A stretch of 64,000 nt of DNA from Pseudomonas nitroreducens TX1 (GCF_000313755.1 NZ_AMZB01000138.1:1-64000); one strand, 5' to 3'; positions 29,459 through 38,305 are shown, numbered from the stretch's first letter. The notes: generated from the letters alone by a model not told the origin. Program-made: numbers and translations.

Positions 29459-29670
29459 GGCGGGCTCTCGCGGCGAAAACGAAGATGCCAGCGTGCTATG
29501 AGCTGGCAATGAAGGCCTATACCTTAAACAGCCGTCCGGCCAGCGGCAACAGCGCGAGATGGCCGCTGCCGGGCAAGCCTGATAAAATCCCGCGCCTCCC
29601 GCGCAGGCCGGTAAGCGCAAACGGCGCGCCCGGCGGCAAGACGAATCATCCCTTCTATAGGCCTGGATTT

Positions 29671-30732
29671 ATGAGCAACAAGCAACCCTCGTTGAGCTAC
29701 AAGGACGCCGGTGTGGACATCGACGCCGGCGAAGCCCTGGTCGAACGCATCAAAGGCGTGGCCAAGCGCACCGCGCGTCCGGAAGTCATGGGCGGCCTGG
29801 GTGGCTTTGGCGCTCTGTGCGAAATCCCGGCCGGCTACAAGCAACCCGTTCTGGTCTCCGGCACCGATGGCGTGGGCACCAAGCTGCGCCTGGCGCTGAA
29901 CCTGAACAAGCACGACAGCATCGGCCAGGACCTGGTCGCGATGTGCGTGAACGACCTGGTCGTGTGCGGCGCCGAGCCGCTGTTCTTCCTGGACTACTAC
30001 GCCACCGGCAAGCTCAACGTCGACGTGGCCGCCACCGTAGTCACCGGCATCGGCGCCGGTTGCGAGCTGGCGGGTTGTTCCCTGGTCGGTGGCGAGACCG
30101 CAGAGATGCCGGGCATGTACGAAGGCGAAGACTACGACCTGGCCGGCTTCTGCGTCGGCGTCGTGGAAAAATCGGACATCATCGACGGCTCGAAAGTGGT
30201 CGCCGGCGACGCCCTGATCGCCCTGCCCTCCTCCGGCCCGCACTCCAACGGTTACTCGTTGATCCGCAAGATCATCGAAGTCTCCGGCGCCGACATCGAG
30301 TCCACCCAGCTGGATGGCAAGCCCCTGGCCGATCTGCTGATGGCCCCGACCCGTATCTATGTCAAGCCGCTGCTGCAGCTGATCAAACAGACCGGCGCGG
30401 TCAAGGCCATGGCCCACATCACCGGCGGCGGTCTGCTGGACAACATCCCGCGCGTGCTGCCGGACAACGCCCAGGCCGTGGTTGACGTAGCCAGCTGGCA
30501 GCGTCCGGCGGTCTTCGACTGGCTGCAGGAAAAAGGCAACGTCGACGAGACCGAGATGCACCGCGTGCTGAACTGCGGCGTGGGCATGGTCATCTGCGTT
30601 GCCCAGGACCAGGTCGAGGCATCTCTCAAGGCCCTGCGTGACGCCGGCGAGCAGCCGTGGGTCATCGGCCGCATCGACGCTTGCGCCGCCGACGCCGAGC
30701 GCGTGGTCCTGAACAACCTGAAAGGCCACTGA
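29671..30732 (+). CDS. purM: Phosphoribosylformylglycinamidine cyclo-ligase
   Basis: A 353-aa enzyme making aminoimidazole ribotide from FGAM with ATP, the fifth step of purine synthesis. Landmarks are [13 protein letters not shown], the [12 protein letters not shown] loop, [11 protein letters not shown], and the [17 protein letters not shown] block. ATG 29671 gives the standard family start; the open frame further upstream is not coding. It overlaps purN by one base. Confidence 0.97.
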   Translation: MSNKQPSLSYKDAGVDIDAGEALVERIKGVAKRTARPEVMGGLGGFGALCEIPAGYKQPVLVSGTDGVGTKLRLALNLNKHDSIGQDLVAMCVNDLVVCGAEPLFFLDYYATGKLNVDVAATVVTGIGAGCELAGCSLVGGETAEMPGMYEGEDYDLAGFCVGVVEKSDIIDGSKVVAGDALIALPSSGPHSNGYSLIRKIIEVSGADIESTQLDGKPLADLLMAPTRIYVKPLLQLIKQTGAVKAMAHITGGGLLDNIPRVLPDNAQAVVDVASWQRPAVFDWLQEKGNVDETEMHRVLNCGVGMVICVAQDQVEASLKALRDAGEQPWVIGRIDACAADAERVVLNNLKGH

Positions 30733-31382
30733 TGTCCACACCTTGCAATGTCGTGGTGCTGATTTCCGGCTCCGGCAGCAACCTGCAAGCCCTGATCGAC
30801 AGTCTCGCCGGCGCTGACACGCCGGCAGTGATCCGCGCGGTGATCTCCAACCGCGCGGATGCCTACGGCCTTGAGCGTGCGCGCAAGGCCGGCATCGAGA
30901 CGCGCTTCCTCGACCACAAGTCCTACGCCGACCGCGAAAGCTTCGATGCCGCACTGGTCCAGGCCATCGACGGCTTCGATGCCGACCTGGTGCTGCTCGC
31001 CGGCTTCATGCGCATCCTGAGCGCGGACTTCGTGCGTCACTACCAGGGTCGCCTGCTGAACATCCATCCGTCCCTGCTGCCCAAATACAAGGGCCTGCAC
31101 ACCCACCAGCGTGCGCTGGAGGCCGGCGACGCCGAGCATGGCTGTAGCGTGCACTTCGTCACCGAGGAACTTGACGGCGGTCCTCTGGTCGTACAGGCGG
31201 CAATCCCGGTAGAGTCTGGCGACACGCCGGAAACGCTGGCGCAGCGCGTTCACGTGCAGGAACATGTGATCTATCCGCTGGCCATGCGCTGGTTCGCCGA
31301 AGGCCGAGTAAGGCTGAGTGAACATGGCGCCACGCTGGATGGGCAGCTTCTGCCCGCCTCCGGCCATTTGTACCGAACCTAG
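30732..31382 (+). CDS. purN: Phosphoribosylglycinamide formyltransferase 1
   Basis: A 216-aa folate-dependent formyltransferase, third step of purine synthesis. The SGSGSNLQAL phosphate loop is at residues 12-21, the catalytic Asn and His are in LLNIHPSLLPKYKG, and the catalytic Asp is in EELDGGPLV. The ATG overlaps the purM stop (TGATG), so translation is coupled. Confidence 0.97.
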   Translation: MSTPCNVVVLISGSGSNLQALIDSLAGADTPAVIRAVISNRADAYGLERARKAGIETRFLDHKSYADRESFDAALVQAIDGFDADLVLLAGFMRILSADFVRHYQGRLLNIHPSLLPKYKGLHTHQRALEAGDAEHGCSVHFVTEELDGGPLVVQAAIPVESGDTPETLAQRVHVQEHVIYPLAMRWFAEGRVRLSEHGATLDGQLLPASGHLYRT

Positions 31383-31392
31383 GAGATTCGCG

Positions 31393-32109
31393 ATGCGTAG
31401 AGCCCTGCTGTTCCTGATGGCTGTACTGGCCCTGCCGGCCCAGGCTTTCGAGCTGAAGCCATTCGAGGCCAGCTATACCGCCGACTGGAAACAGATGCCG
31501 ATCAGCGGGACCGCCTCCCGCAGCCTCAAGCAAGGCGACGGCGGCCGCTGGGAACTGGATTTCAAGGCCTCCATGCTGCTCGCCAGCCTGACTGAAAGCA
31601 GCACCTTCAAGGTCGAGAACGACACCTACCTGCCGCTGACCTATCGTTGGGCCCGCGAAGGCCTGGGCAAGAACAAGCAGACCGAGCTCGATTTCGATTG
31701 GGCGGAAAAGCAGGTGCTGGGCAGCGACCGTGGCGACCAGGTGCGCCAGCCGCTGAACAAGGGCCAGCTGGACAAGTCCACCTACCAGCTTGCGCTGCAG
31801 CATGACGTGGCCGTCGGCAAGAAGGCGATGAGCTACCAGGTGATCGAGGGTACCGATACCGATACCTACGACTTCCGCGTGCTGGGCGAGGAGAAGGTCC
31901 GCACCCAGGCCGGCCTGATCACCGCGATCAAGGTGGAGCGCGTGCGCGACCCCACCAAGAGCAACCGCAAGACCATCCTCTGGTTTGCCAAGGATTGGGA
32001 CTTCATCCTTGTGCGCCTGTACCAGCAGGAGTCCGACGGCAAGGAATACCAGATCATGCTCAAGGAAGGCACCGTGGGCGGCAAGACCGTCCAGGGCGAG
32101 AAAGGCTGA
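31393..32109 (+). CDS. DUF3108 family periplasmic protein
   Basis: A 238-aa protein with a signal peptide ending after AQA (residue ~17) and a beta-rich body (FEASYTADWKQMPISGTASR) characteristic of DUF3108. It starts 10 bases after purN with an AGGAG site, so it belongs to the purMN transcript. Function unknown. A perfect-palindrome terminator follows at 32125-32151. Confidence 0.88.
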   Translation: MRRALLFLMAVLALPAQAFELKPFEASYTADWKQMPISGTASRSLKQGDGGRWELDFKASMLLASLTESSTFKVENDTYLPLTYRWAREGLGKNKQTELDFDWAEKQVLGSDRGDQVRQPLNKGQLDKSTYQLALQHDVAVGKKAMSYQVIEGTDTDTYDFRVLGEEKVRTQAGLITAIKVERVRDPTKSNRKTILWFAKDWDFILVRLYQQESDGKEYQIMLKEGTVGGKTVQGEKG

Positions 32110-32124
32110 TCCTTCAGCGAAAAG

Positions 32125-32151
32125 AAAAGCCGGGCAATTGCCCGGCTTTTT
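32125..32151 (+). terminator. Rho-independent terminator after the purMN-DUF3108 unit
   Basis: A perfect 26-base palindrome centred on CAATTG with an AAAAGCCGGG left arm and a T run on the right. It could terminate in either direction. Confidence 0.9.
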
Positions 32152-32178
32152 CATGCCCGCGCCCCTGGCCGTACCTCT

Positions 32179-32252
32179 GTAGAAGCGAGCTTGCTCGCGA
32201 ACCGCCCGATACCGCAGCGCCAGGTGAGGGTCGCGAGCAAGCTCGCTCCTAC
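32179..32252. repeat. Inverted pair of Pseudomonas REP sequences
   Basis: AGAAGCGAGCTTGCTCGCGA at 32181-32200 and its inverted partner TCGCGAGCAAGCTCGCTCCT at 32231-32250 are the common Pseudomonas REP type, separated by 30 bases. The pair lies between two terminators in a convergent intergenic region. It is unrelated in sequence to the GGGGACAG-type repeats of the CDI island. Confidence 0.85.
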
Positions 32253-32260
32253 CCAAAGCA

Positions 32261-32285
32261 AAAAGCCGGGCAACGCCCGGCTTTT
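32261..32285 (-). terminator. Terminator downstream of the DUF2167 gene
   Basis: An AAAAGCCGGGC / GCCCGGCTTTT stem with a four-base AACG-type loop. Read on the minus strand it ends with T residues and closes the gene at 32313. Confidence 0.85.
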
Positions 32286-32312
32286 CCTTGCCTGGAGAAC
32301 AAGGGCGGCGGA

Positions 32313-33248
32313 TCAGCCTTCGCTCGACGGCTTGCGCTTGAAGCGGCGGGCAATCCAGCCGATGGCCAGGGCCGGGACGATCCACAGCTTCTTCAGCAGC
32401 ACCAGCAGGGTCGCGAACAGCCCGACCTTGGCGGCGACCTTGCCGGCGATCAGCGCGCCCAGGCCATAAGCGGCAACCTTGTCGACGCTGGGGTTGAAGT
32501 CGACATAACGGTTGCCCGGGTTGAACTCGGTCATCGCCAGCACCTTGCCGACGTTCTTCTCGATCTCCGGCAGCTGCTCCATGCCGGCAACGAAGTTCAG
32601 CACCAGCACACCTTTGCGGCCCAGCGCACGGATGTTGTAGTTCAGCGTGTGCTCCTTGGCGTCGCCGAACTGCAGTTCCTTCGCCCAGTACAGCTTCTTT
32701 TCCGCCGCGTCATAGCGCGGCGGCGCGGCCCAGCCGATCAGCTGGATCGACTCGAAGCCCTGCTGCTCACGCTGCGGATTGGCTTCCTTGAGGTCGTCCT
32801 GCATGTCCTTGAGCATTTCCGCGTAGTCGATCTTTGCCGCGTCCTCGTCCGAGACGTAGCCGCTCTCCTCATACTGCACGGTCACGGCCCAGGACTCGGC
32901 ATCGAACGGCGAGACGCCGGCCGGCATCAGCATGCCCAGCGGCGGATCGGAGGGTGGATTGCCCCAGGCTTCCAATACGCGCTCGGCATCCTTGCCGTCG
33001 AGGAAGACGAAGTTCTCCGGCAGATCGAAGGTCGCGAGGTTATCGCCGACCACCACCTTGCCTTTCTGGAAGTGCAGGCTGGCGACGAAGGTCTCGGGCG
33101 ACATCTCCTCGTCCGACTCGGCGGCGGGAGCGGGAGCAGCGGCGGCTGCGGGGCTTTCGCTCTGGTTGTCGGTAGCGGGTGCGGCGAACGCCGGGGCGGC
33201 GATGGCCTGTGCGAGCAAGGCAGCCAGGAAGAGGGCTTTGCCATCCAT
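32313..33248 (-). CDS. DUF2167 family membrane protein
   Basis: A 311-aa protein with a signal peptide (cleavage near AFAA, residue ~23), a low-complexity Ala/Pro/Glu linker (24-50), a long extracytoplasmic DUF2167 domain (about 55-240), and one or two hydrophobic segments near the C-terminus (about 255-295) followed by a basic KRKPSSEG tail. ATG 33248 has an AGGAGATT ribosome site. Function unknown. Confidence 0.85.
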   Translation of the reverse strand: MDGKALFLAALLAQAIAAPAFAAPATDNQSESPAAAAAPAPAAESDEEMSPETFVASLHFQKGKVVVGDNLATFDLPENFVFLDGKDAERVLEAWGNPPSDPPLGMLMPAGVSPFDAESWAVTVQYEESGYVSDEDAAKIDYAEMLKDMQDDLKEANPQREQQGFESIQLIGWAAPPRYDAAEKKLYWAKELQFGDAKEHTLNYNIRALGRKGVLVLNFVAGMEQLPEIEKNVGKVLAMTEFNPGNRYVDFNPSVDKVAAYGLGALIAGKVAAKVGLFATLLVLLKKLWIVPALAIGWIARRFKRKPSSEG

Positions 33249-33372
33249 AGGGTGAATCTCCTGAATCGTATCCATGACATCAGCGGCCAATTGCCATGCC
33301 GCCGGGCGCGAATTGTCGCATTCCCTGGCTAAACCTGTAACAGGAAATTTCATCTGCGCCTGCGCTGGCGCA

Positions 33373-33400
33373 CAAAAAAAAGCCGGGCACCGGCCCGGCT
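33373..33400 (-). terminator. Rho-independent terminator of the MFS-peptide-peroxidase unit
   Basis: Stem AGCCGGGC / GCCCGGCT (33381-33400) with an ACCG loop. The A run at 33373-33380 becomes the terminal U run on the minus strand, so the direction is clear. Confidence 0.9.
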
Positions 33401-33421
33401 TCATCGTGATTCCCCCGAACC

Positions 33422-33973
33422 TCAGGGTTGGCTGGCGATGGCCTTTTCGATGGCGGCCTGCAGCTCGGGGTCGTCCGGCTTGGTCAAGCTGGAAAACTCC
33501 GCCACCACCTTGCCCTGCCGGTCCACCACGTATTTGAAGAAGTTCCAACGTGGCACTTGGTCGGCCTGTTGGGCGAGGTCCTTGAACAGCGGGATCGCCT
33601 CGTCGCCGCTGACGTGCTGCACCGAGGTCATGTTGAAGGTCACGCCGTAGTTGCCGTAGCAGATCTTCGCGGTTTCGGCGGAATCGGCATCCTCCTGCTT
33701 GAAGTCATCGGAGGGTACGCCGAGCACTTCCAGGCCCTGTCCCTTGTACTTCTGGTAGACAGCCTCGAGGCCCTTGAACTGCGGAGTGAAGCCGCAATGG
33801 CTGGCGGTATTCACCACCAGCAAGGGCTTGCCGGCATAGAGCTCGCAAAGATCAAGCACATCCTTGGAGCGCAACTTGGGCAATTCACCCTGGGTCTTGA
33901 GCAGCGCCGGGCAGTCGGCGGCCTGCGCGGCCAGGGGCAACAACAGAGACAGGACGAGCAGAGATAGGCGCAT
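33422..33973 (-). CDS. Glutathione peroxidase family protein (Cys type), exported
   Basis: A 183-aa peroxidase with a signal peptide ending at AQA (residue ~18), so periplasmic. The peroxidatic motif is [12 protein letters not shown] with Cys, not selenocysteine. The [12 protein letters not shown] block holding the catalytic Trp and Asn is present. ATG 33973 is selected because the signal peptide begins there. It is the last gene of a same-strand run from marR and is followed by a terminator. Bacterial Cys-type members often use thioredoxin rather than glutathione; the reductant here is unknown. Confidence 0.9.
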   Translation of the reverse strand: MRLSLLVLSLLLPLAAQAADCPALLKTQGELPKLRSKDVLDLCELYAGKPLLVVNTASHCGFTPQFKGLEAVYQKYKGQGLEVLGVPSDDFKQEDADSAETAKICYGNYGVTFNMTSVQHVSGDEAIPLFKDLAQQADQVPRWNFFKYVVDRQGKVVAEFSSLTKPDDPELQAAIEKAIASQP

Positions 33974-34021
33974 GGCAGTGATCCTCAAGCTATCCCGCCA
34001 CGCTACCTCGCGCGCCATGCA

Positions 34022-34144
34022 TCAGCAACTGCCCATGCCCAGCTGCATCAACGCAAGACCGCCGCGCTGCCAGCCCCACCACGCAATACCCGCCACCGCC
34101 AGGCCAAGTCCCAGCGCCAGAGCGATCACCATTGGGCGCTTCAC
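34022..34144 (-). CDS. Tiny membrane protein coupled to the MFS gene
   Basis: A 40-aa reading frame starting with GTG at 34144, overlapping the MFS stop codon (GTGA), and ending at 34022. It encodes KRPMVIALALG, then a hydrophobic helix with an IAWWGWQRGG turn and a LALMQLGMGSC end. One transmembrane helix with a Trp-rich edge and a terminal Cys is predicted. Overlap with the upstream gene and a purine-rich GGGGGCGGC stretch before the GTG support translation. It lies between the transporter and the peroxidase. Function unknown. Confidence 0.6.
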   Translation of the reverse strand: MKRPMVIALALGLGLAVAGIAWWGWQRGGLALMQLGMGSC

Positions 34145-35343
34145 GCCGCCCCCAGCGCGGTACGCTCGACCGGGCGCTCGCGCACCGGCCAGTTGAGCAG
34201 ACCGGCCAGCAGGCTGAGGAGGATGGAAACCTGCCAGACCAGGTCGTAGTTGCCGGTGTGGTCATACACGTAGCCGCCCAGCCAGCCGCCGAGGAAGGCG
34301 CCGATCTGGTGAAACAGGAAGGTGATGCCCCCGAGCATCGACAGGTTGCGCACGCCGAACAGGGTCGCGACTGTGCCGTTGGTGAGCGGCACGGTGGATA
34401 GCCACAGCAGGCCCATGGCGATGCCGAAGGCGTAAGCCGTCCAGACGCTCAGCGGCGCCCAGATGAAGGCGACGATCACCACCGCGCGCAACAGGTACAG
34501 GCCGGTGAGCAGCCTGGGCTTGCTCATCCGCCCGCCCAGCCAGCCGGCAATGTAGGTGCCAAAGACATTGAACAGACCTACCAGCGCCAGCACCGTGGTG
34601 CCGACGGTGGCGGGCAGGTGGCGGTCCACCAGGTAGGCCGGCAGGTGCACACCGATGAATACGACCTGGAAGCCACAGACGAAAAAGCCCAGGGACAGCA
34701 GCCAGAAGCCGGAATGCCCGGCCGCCTCGCGCAGCGCCTCGCCCAAGGTTTGCTCGTGGCCCTGCATCGGCAGGGGCTTGTCCTTCATCAGCACCGCCAG
34801 CGGCACGATGAAGGCCACCAGCAGACCCAGCGCCAGCAGCGCAGCGGACCAGCCCAGCCAGCCGATCAGTCCCAGGGTGCCCGGCAGCATGGCGAACTGG
34901 CCGAAGGAACCCGCTGCCGCCGAGATGCCCATGGCCATGCTGCGGCGCTCCAGCGGTACCGCACGCCCCACCGCACCGAGAATCACCGAGAACGAGGTGC
35001 CCGAAAGGCCAATGCCGATCAGCAGGCCGGCGCTCATGGACAGGCTGAAGGCCGAGTCGGAATAGCCCATCAGCACCAGCCCGACGGCATAGAGAATGCC
35101 GCCCACCAGTACGGTGCGCATCGCGCCGAAGCGGTCGGCGACGGCCCCGGTGAACGGCTGGGCGACACCCCAGATCAGGTTCTGCAGGGCGATGGCGAAG
35201 GCGAAGGTCTCACGCCCCCAGCCGAATTCGGCGCTCATCGGCGCAAGGAACAGGCCGAAGCCATGGCGGATGCCCAGGGACAGGGCGAGTATCAGGGCGC
35301 CGGATACCAGTATCCAGAACCCCGTGCGCGACAGCTTCGACAT
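34141..35343 (-). CDS. MFS transporter
   Basis: A 400-aa major facilitator protein with 12 predicted helices. The first loop carries AVADRFGAMRTVLVGG, the MFS motif-A type sequence between helices 2 and 3, and a long charged central loop (DKPLPMQGHEQTLGEALREA) lies between helices 6 and 7. The substrate cannot be told; the context (MarR regulator, peroxidase) suggests an exporter of a toxic or oxidising compound. A perfect palindrome lies just upstream of its start. Confidence 0.85.
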   Translation of the reverse strand: MSKLSRTGFWILVSGALILALSLGIRHGFGLFLAPMSAEFGWGRETFAFAIALQNLIWGVAQPFTGAVADRFGAMRTVLVGGILYAVGLVLMGYSDSAFSLSMSAGLLIGIGLSGTSFSVILGAVGRAVPLERRSMAMGISAAAGSFGQFAMLPGTLGLIGWLGWSAALLALGLLVAFIVPLAVLMKDKPLPMQGHEQTLGEALREAAGHSGFWLLSLGFFVCGFQVVFIGVHLPAYLVDRHLPATVGTTVLALVGLFNVFGTYIAGWLGGRMSKPRLLTGLYLLRAVVIVAFIWAPLSVWTAYAFGIAMGLLWLSTVPLTNGTVATLFGVRNLSMLGGITFLFHQIGAFLGGWLGGYVYDHTGNYDLVWQVSILLSLLAGLLNWPVRERPVERTALGAA

Positions 35344-35357
35344 CGATTGCTCCTAAA

Positions 35358-35371
35358 CGGGTATATACCCG
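35358..35371. promoter_or_regulatory. Candidate MarR operator upstream of the MFS gene
   Basis: The 14-bp perfect palindrome CGGGTATATACCCG lies 15 bases before the MFS start codon. A closely related site, GTATATACCCGC, lies just upstream of marR at 35835. MarR proteins bind such short AT-centred palindromes. Confidence 0.65.
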
Positions 35372-35408
35372 CTTTTGTTCGTTCTTCCAAATGGCATGCA
35401 GGCCGCCG

Positions 35409-35825
35409 CTAGCTCTCCAGCGCGGCCAGTTCATCCAGCAAGGCTTCCAGCTGACGGCGCTTTTCATCGCCCAGATGCGACGCCACACCCAACTGCGCCG
35501 CGTCCCAGGCATCACGACCCCGCACGATGCGCTCGAGCCCGGCCGGGGTCAGGACCACGATCCGGTTGCGCTGATCTTCACCCTCTTCCAGCTTCACCAG
35601 GCCATCGGCCTCCAGCGGCTTGAGATTGCGCCCCAGCGTGCTGCGGTCCAGGCCCATGGCCTCGGCCAGCTCGGAGATGCTCGGCTGCTCCAGCCGCGAC
35701 AGGTGCCGCAGCAGGGAAAACTGCGCAGTGGTCAACCCGACGCCTTTCAGGGCATCGTCATAGACGCGGGTCACGGCGCGGGCCGAGCGGCGCAGTTTGG
35801 TGCAGAGGCATTGGGTGGTCAGCAT
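35409..35825 (-). CDS. MarR family transcriptional regulator
   Basis: A 138-aa winged-helix repressor. The N-terminus reads TTQCLCTKLRR, with Cys 6 and Cys 8 in the segment where OhrR-type regulators have their redox Cys. The DNA-binding part is SELAEAMGLDRSTLGRNLKPL (recognition helix) with wing EDQRNRIVVLT. It is 66 bases upstream of the MFS gene on the same strand. Matching palindromes before marR and before the MFS gene suggest autorepression and repression of the transporter. Thiol sensing is inferred from the cysteines only. Confidence 0.88.
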   Translation of the reverse strand: MLTTQCLCTKLRRSARAVTRVYDDALKGVGLTTAQFSLLRHLSRLEQPSISELAEAMGLDRSTLGRNLKPLEADGLVKLEEGEDQRNRIVVLTPAGLERIVRGRDAWDAAQLGVASHLGDEKRRQLEALLDELAALES

Positions 35826-35829
35826 GGAT

Positions 35830-35846
35830 GCATGTATATACCCGCA
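35830..35846. promoter_or_regulatory. Candidate MarR operator upstream of marR
   Basis: CATGTATATACCCGC repeats the core of the MFS-proximal palindrome (GTATATACCCG) with a degenerate left arm. It lies five to twenty bases before the marR start, where a bound repressor would block transcription. Confidence 0.55.
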
Positions 35847-35999
35847 TCTGCGAAGCGGTCAATGGCCGACGCGCCCCATTGTCCCATCTGCCAATGCGTG
35901 GCGTTGGCGCAGCCAAGGGCACCGCGCGGAGCCAGCCGTATAACTGCGGCCATCCAGCCCCGCGCTTTCGACGGGGCGCATCACGGTCCGAGGTCCCCG

Positions 36000-37820
36000 A
36001 TGCCCGTCTACAAAGCTCCGCTGCGCGACACCCGCTTCCTGCTCAATGAAGTCTTCGACTTCCCTACCCACTACCAGAATCTGGTGAATGGCGGCGAAGC
36101 CACGCCGGACATGGTCGACGCCATCCTCGGCGAATGCGCCAGGCTTTGTGAGGAAGTGATCGCCCCGCTCTACCACAGCGGCGACGAGGAAGGCTGTCAC
36201 CTGGAGAATGGCGAAGTGCGCACGCCCAAGGGTTTCAAGCAAGCCTACGACGCCTATGTCGCCGGTGGCTGGCAGGGCCTGTCGCATCCTGTGGAATACG
36301 GCGGCCAGGGTCTGCCGATGAGCCTGGGCGCGCTCAAGCAGGAGATGATGGGCACCGCCAACTGGCCGTTCTCGATGTACCCGGGCCTGTCGCTGGGCGC
36401 GATGAACACCGTGATGCAGCACGGTACCGAGGAGCAGAAACGCACCTACCTCACCCCGCTCACCGAAGGCCGCTGGGGCGGCACCATGTGCCTGACCGAG
36501 CCGCAATGCGGCACCGACCTGGGCCAGGTGAAGACCCGCGCGGAAACGAACGCCGATGGCAGCTATGCGATCACCGGCACCAAGATCTTCATCTCCTCCG
36601 GCGAGCACGACCTCACCGAGAACATCGTGCACATCGTCCTCGCCCGCCTGCCGGATGCACCGAAAGGCACGCGCGGTATTTCGCTGTTCATCGTGCCGAA
36701 ATTCCTTCCAAGTGAAGCCGGCGCACTCGGCCCGCGCAACGGCGTGACCTGTGGCGCGCTGGAAAAGAAGATGGGCATCAAGGCGTCGGCCACCTGCGTG
36801 ATGAACTTCGACGGCGCCACCGGCTACCTCATCGGCGAGCCGAACAAGGGCCTGGAGTGCATGTTCACCTTCATGAACAGCGCGCGCATCGGCACCGCCA
36901 TCCAGGGCGTGGCCACCGCCGAGCTGGCCTACCAGGGCGCGCTGGCCTACGCCCGCGAGCGCCGCTCCATGCGCGCCCTCTCCGGCACCAAGGAACCGGG
37001 CGAGATCGCCGACAGCCTGATGCACCATGGCGACGTGCGCCGCATGCTGCTGACCCAGAAGGCCGTGGCCGAAGGCGGCCGCGCGCTGATCTACCTGGCC
37101 ACCCAGTATGCCGACAAGATGATCCAGGGCCTGCTGACCCACTCCAACGCCGAGTACGACCGCTGGGACGACAAGCTCGGCTTCCTCACTCCTATCCTCA
37201 AGGGCTGCCTGACCGAACTGGGCCTGGAGAGCGCCAACCTGGGCATGCAGGTATTCGGCGGCCACGGCTACATCAAGGAACACGGCATGGAGCAGATCGT
37301 CCGCGACGCGCGGATCGCCACGCTCTACGAAGGCACCACCGGCATCCAGGCGCTGGACCTGCTCGGCCGCAAGGTGCTGCTGATGACCCAGGGCAAGGCC
37401 GTGCGCGACTTCACCCGGCAGGTGGCGAAGTTCGCCGTCGACCTGCTCAAGCAGGAGCCGGCCATGCGCGGCCGCGCGCTCACGCTGCTCAAGCTCTGCG
37501 CGCAGTGGAACCTGCTGACGCTGCGCATCGCCCTCACCGCCCGCAAGCAACGCGACCTGGTGAGCACCGCCAGCCACGATTACCTGATGTTCTCCGGCTA
37601 CGCCGCGCTGGCGTATTCCTGGGCGCTGCAGGAAGCCGCCGCGCGCAAGCGCCTGCGCCAGGGCGGCAGCGAGTCGAGCGACTTCTACAAGGCGAAGATC
37701 GCCACCAGCGACTTCTACTTCGCTCGCCTGCTGCCACGCGCCAAGGGGCATGCGGCGGCGATGGCGAAGCCCGTGCGGTCGATCATGGGGTTGAAGACGG
37801 AGCATTTCGCGTTTGATTAA
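36000..37820 (+). CDS. Acyl-CoA dehydrogenase (large, ~600-aa class)
   Basis: A 606-aa FAD flavoprotein oxidising acyl-CoA at C2-C3. It has the N-terminal ACAD_N extension (MPVYKAPLRDTRFLLNEVF), the CLTEPQCGTDLGQVKTRA FAD/substrate block, the VFGGHGYIKEHGMEQIVRDA block and the catalytic-Glu region YEGTTGIQALDLLGRK, then a ~120-residue C-terminal domain specific to this class (the group that includes methylmercaptopropionyl-CoA dehydrogenases). Substrate unassigned. ATG 36000 has an AGGTCC ribosome site; the open frame upstream overlaps marR antisense and is not coding. Confidence 0.92.
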   Translation: MPVYKAPLRDTRFLLNEVFDFPTHYQNLVNGGEATPDMVDAILGECARLCEEVIAPLYHSGDEEGCHLENGEVRTPKGFKQAYDAYVAGGWQGLSHPVEYGGQGLPMSLGALKQEMMGTANWPFSMYPGLSLGAMNTVMQHGTEEQKRTYLTPLTEGRWGGTMCLTEPQCGTDLGQVKTRAETNADGSYAITGTKIFISSGEHDLTENIVHIVLARLPDAPKGTRGISLFIVPKFLPSEAGALGPRNGVTCGALEKKMGIKASATCVMNFDGATGYLIGEPNKGLECMFTFMNSARIGTAIQGVATAELAYQGALAYARERRSMRALSGTKEPGEIADSLMHHGDVRRMLLTQKAVAEGGRALIYLATQYADKMIQGLLTHSNAEYDRWDDKLGFLTPILKGCLTELGLESANLGMQVFGGHGYIKEHGMEQIVRDARIATLYEGTTGIQALDLLGRKVLLMTQGKAVRDFTRQVAKFAVDLLKQEPAMRGRALTLLKLCAQWNLLTLRIALTARKQRDLVSTASHDYLMFSGYAALAYSWALQEAAARKRLRQGGSESSDFYKAKIATSDFYFARLLPRAKGHAAAMAKPVRSIMGLKTEHFAFD

Positions 37821-37885
37821 CCTAGGCGCCAAGCCCTCGCTCGCACCTGCCTGACCTCCGGCGCGAGCTCCAGCCCTCTCCCCCG

Positions 37886-38271
37886 CCCTCTCCCTGAAGG
37901 GAGAGGGAGCCGCCCGTGCCGGCTGAAACGGCGGCATCAACCGGCACCATGCCGTCCCCTTTTCCTGAAGGGAGAGGGAGCCGCCCGTGCCGGCTGAAAC
38001 GGCGGCATCAACCGGCACCACACAGTCCCCTCTCCCTGAACGGAGAGGGAGCTGCCCGTGTCGGCTGAAACCGCGGCATCAACCGGCACCGTGCCGTTCC
38101 CTTTTCCTGAAGGGAGAGGGAGCCGCCCGTGCCGGCTGAAATCGCGGCCTCAACCGGCACCGTGCCGTCTCCTTTTCCTGAAGGGAGAGGGAGCCGCCCG
38201 TGCCGGCTGAAACGGCGGCATCATCCGGCACCATACAGTCCCCTCTCCCTTCAGGGAGAGGGTTAGGGAGA
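37886..38271. repeat. 71-bp tandem repeat array, about five copies plus a partial copy
   Basis: The landmark CCTGAA(G/C)GGAGAGGG recurs at an exact 71-base spacing: the TGAA falls at 37895, 37966, 38037, 38108 and 38179, and a sixth degenerate copy begins at 38250 with TTCAGGG. Each unit holds two palindromes: TCCCTGAAGGGA and a larger GTGCCGG... ...CCGGCAC stem around the GCTGAAACGGCGGCATCAAC core. Copies differ at scattered bases, so the array is not recent. It fills the convergent gap between the dehydrogenase and cobS. 71 is not a multiple of three, so it is not a coding repeat. Confidence 0.9.
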
Positions 38272-38305
38272 GGGGCTCCCCAACCAGGAATTTCCGAAGA
38301 GGAGT

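Noticed and set aside
32313-33548. Longer DUF2167 protein starting at 33548
   Set aside because: A good ribosome site and signal peptide fit ATG 33248, and the extension would cross the peroxidase terminator and gene.
33422-33973. Selenocysteine-type glutathione peroxidase
   Set aside because: The active-site codon encodes Cys (ASHCGF), so no recoding signal is needed.
37886-38271. CRISPR array
   Set aside because: The 71-bp units are contiguous with no unique spacers; copies differ by point changes along their whole length.
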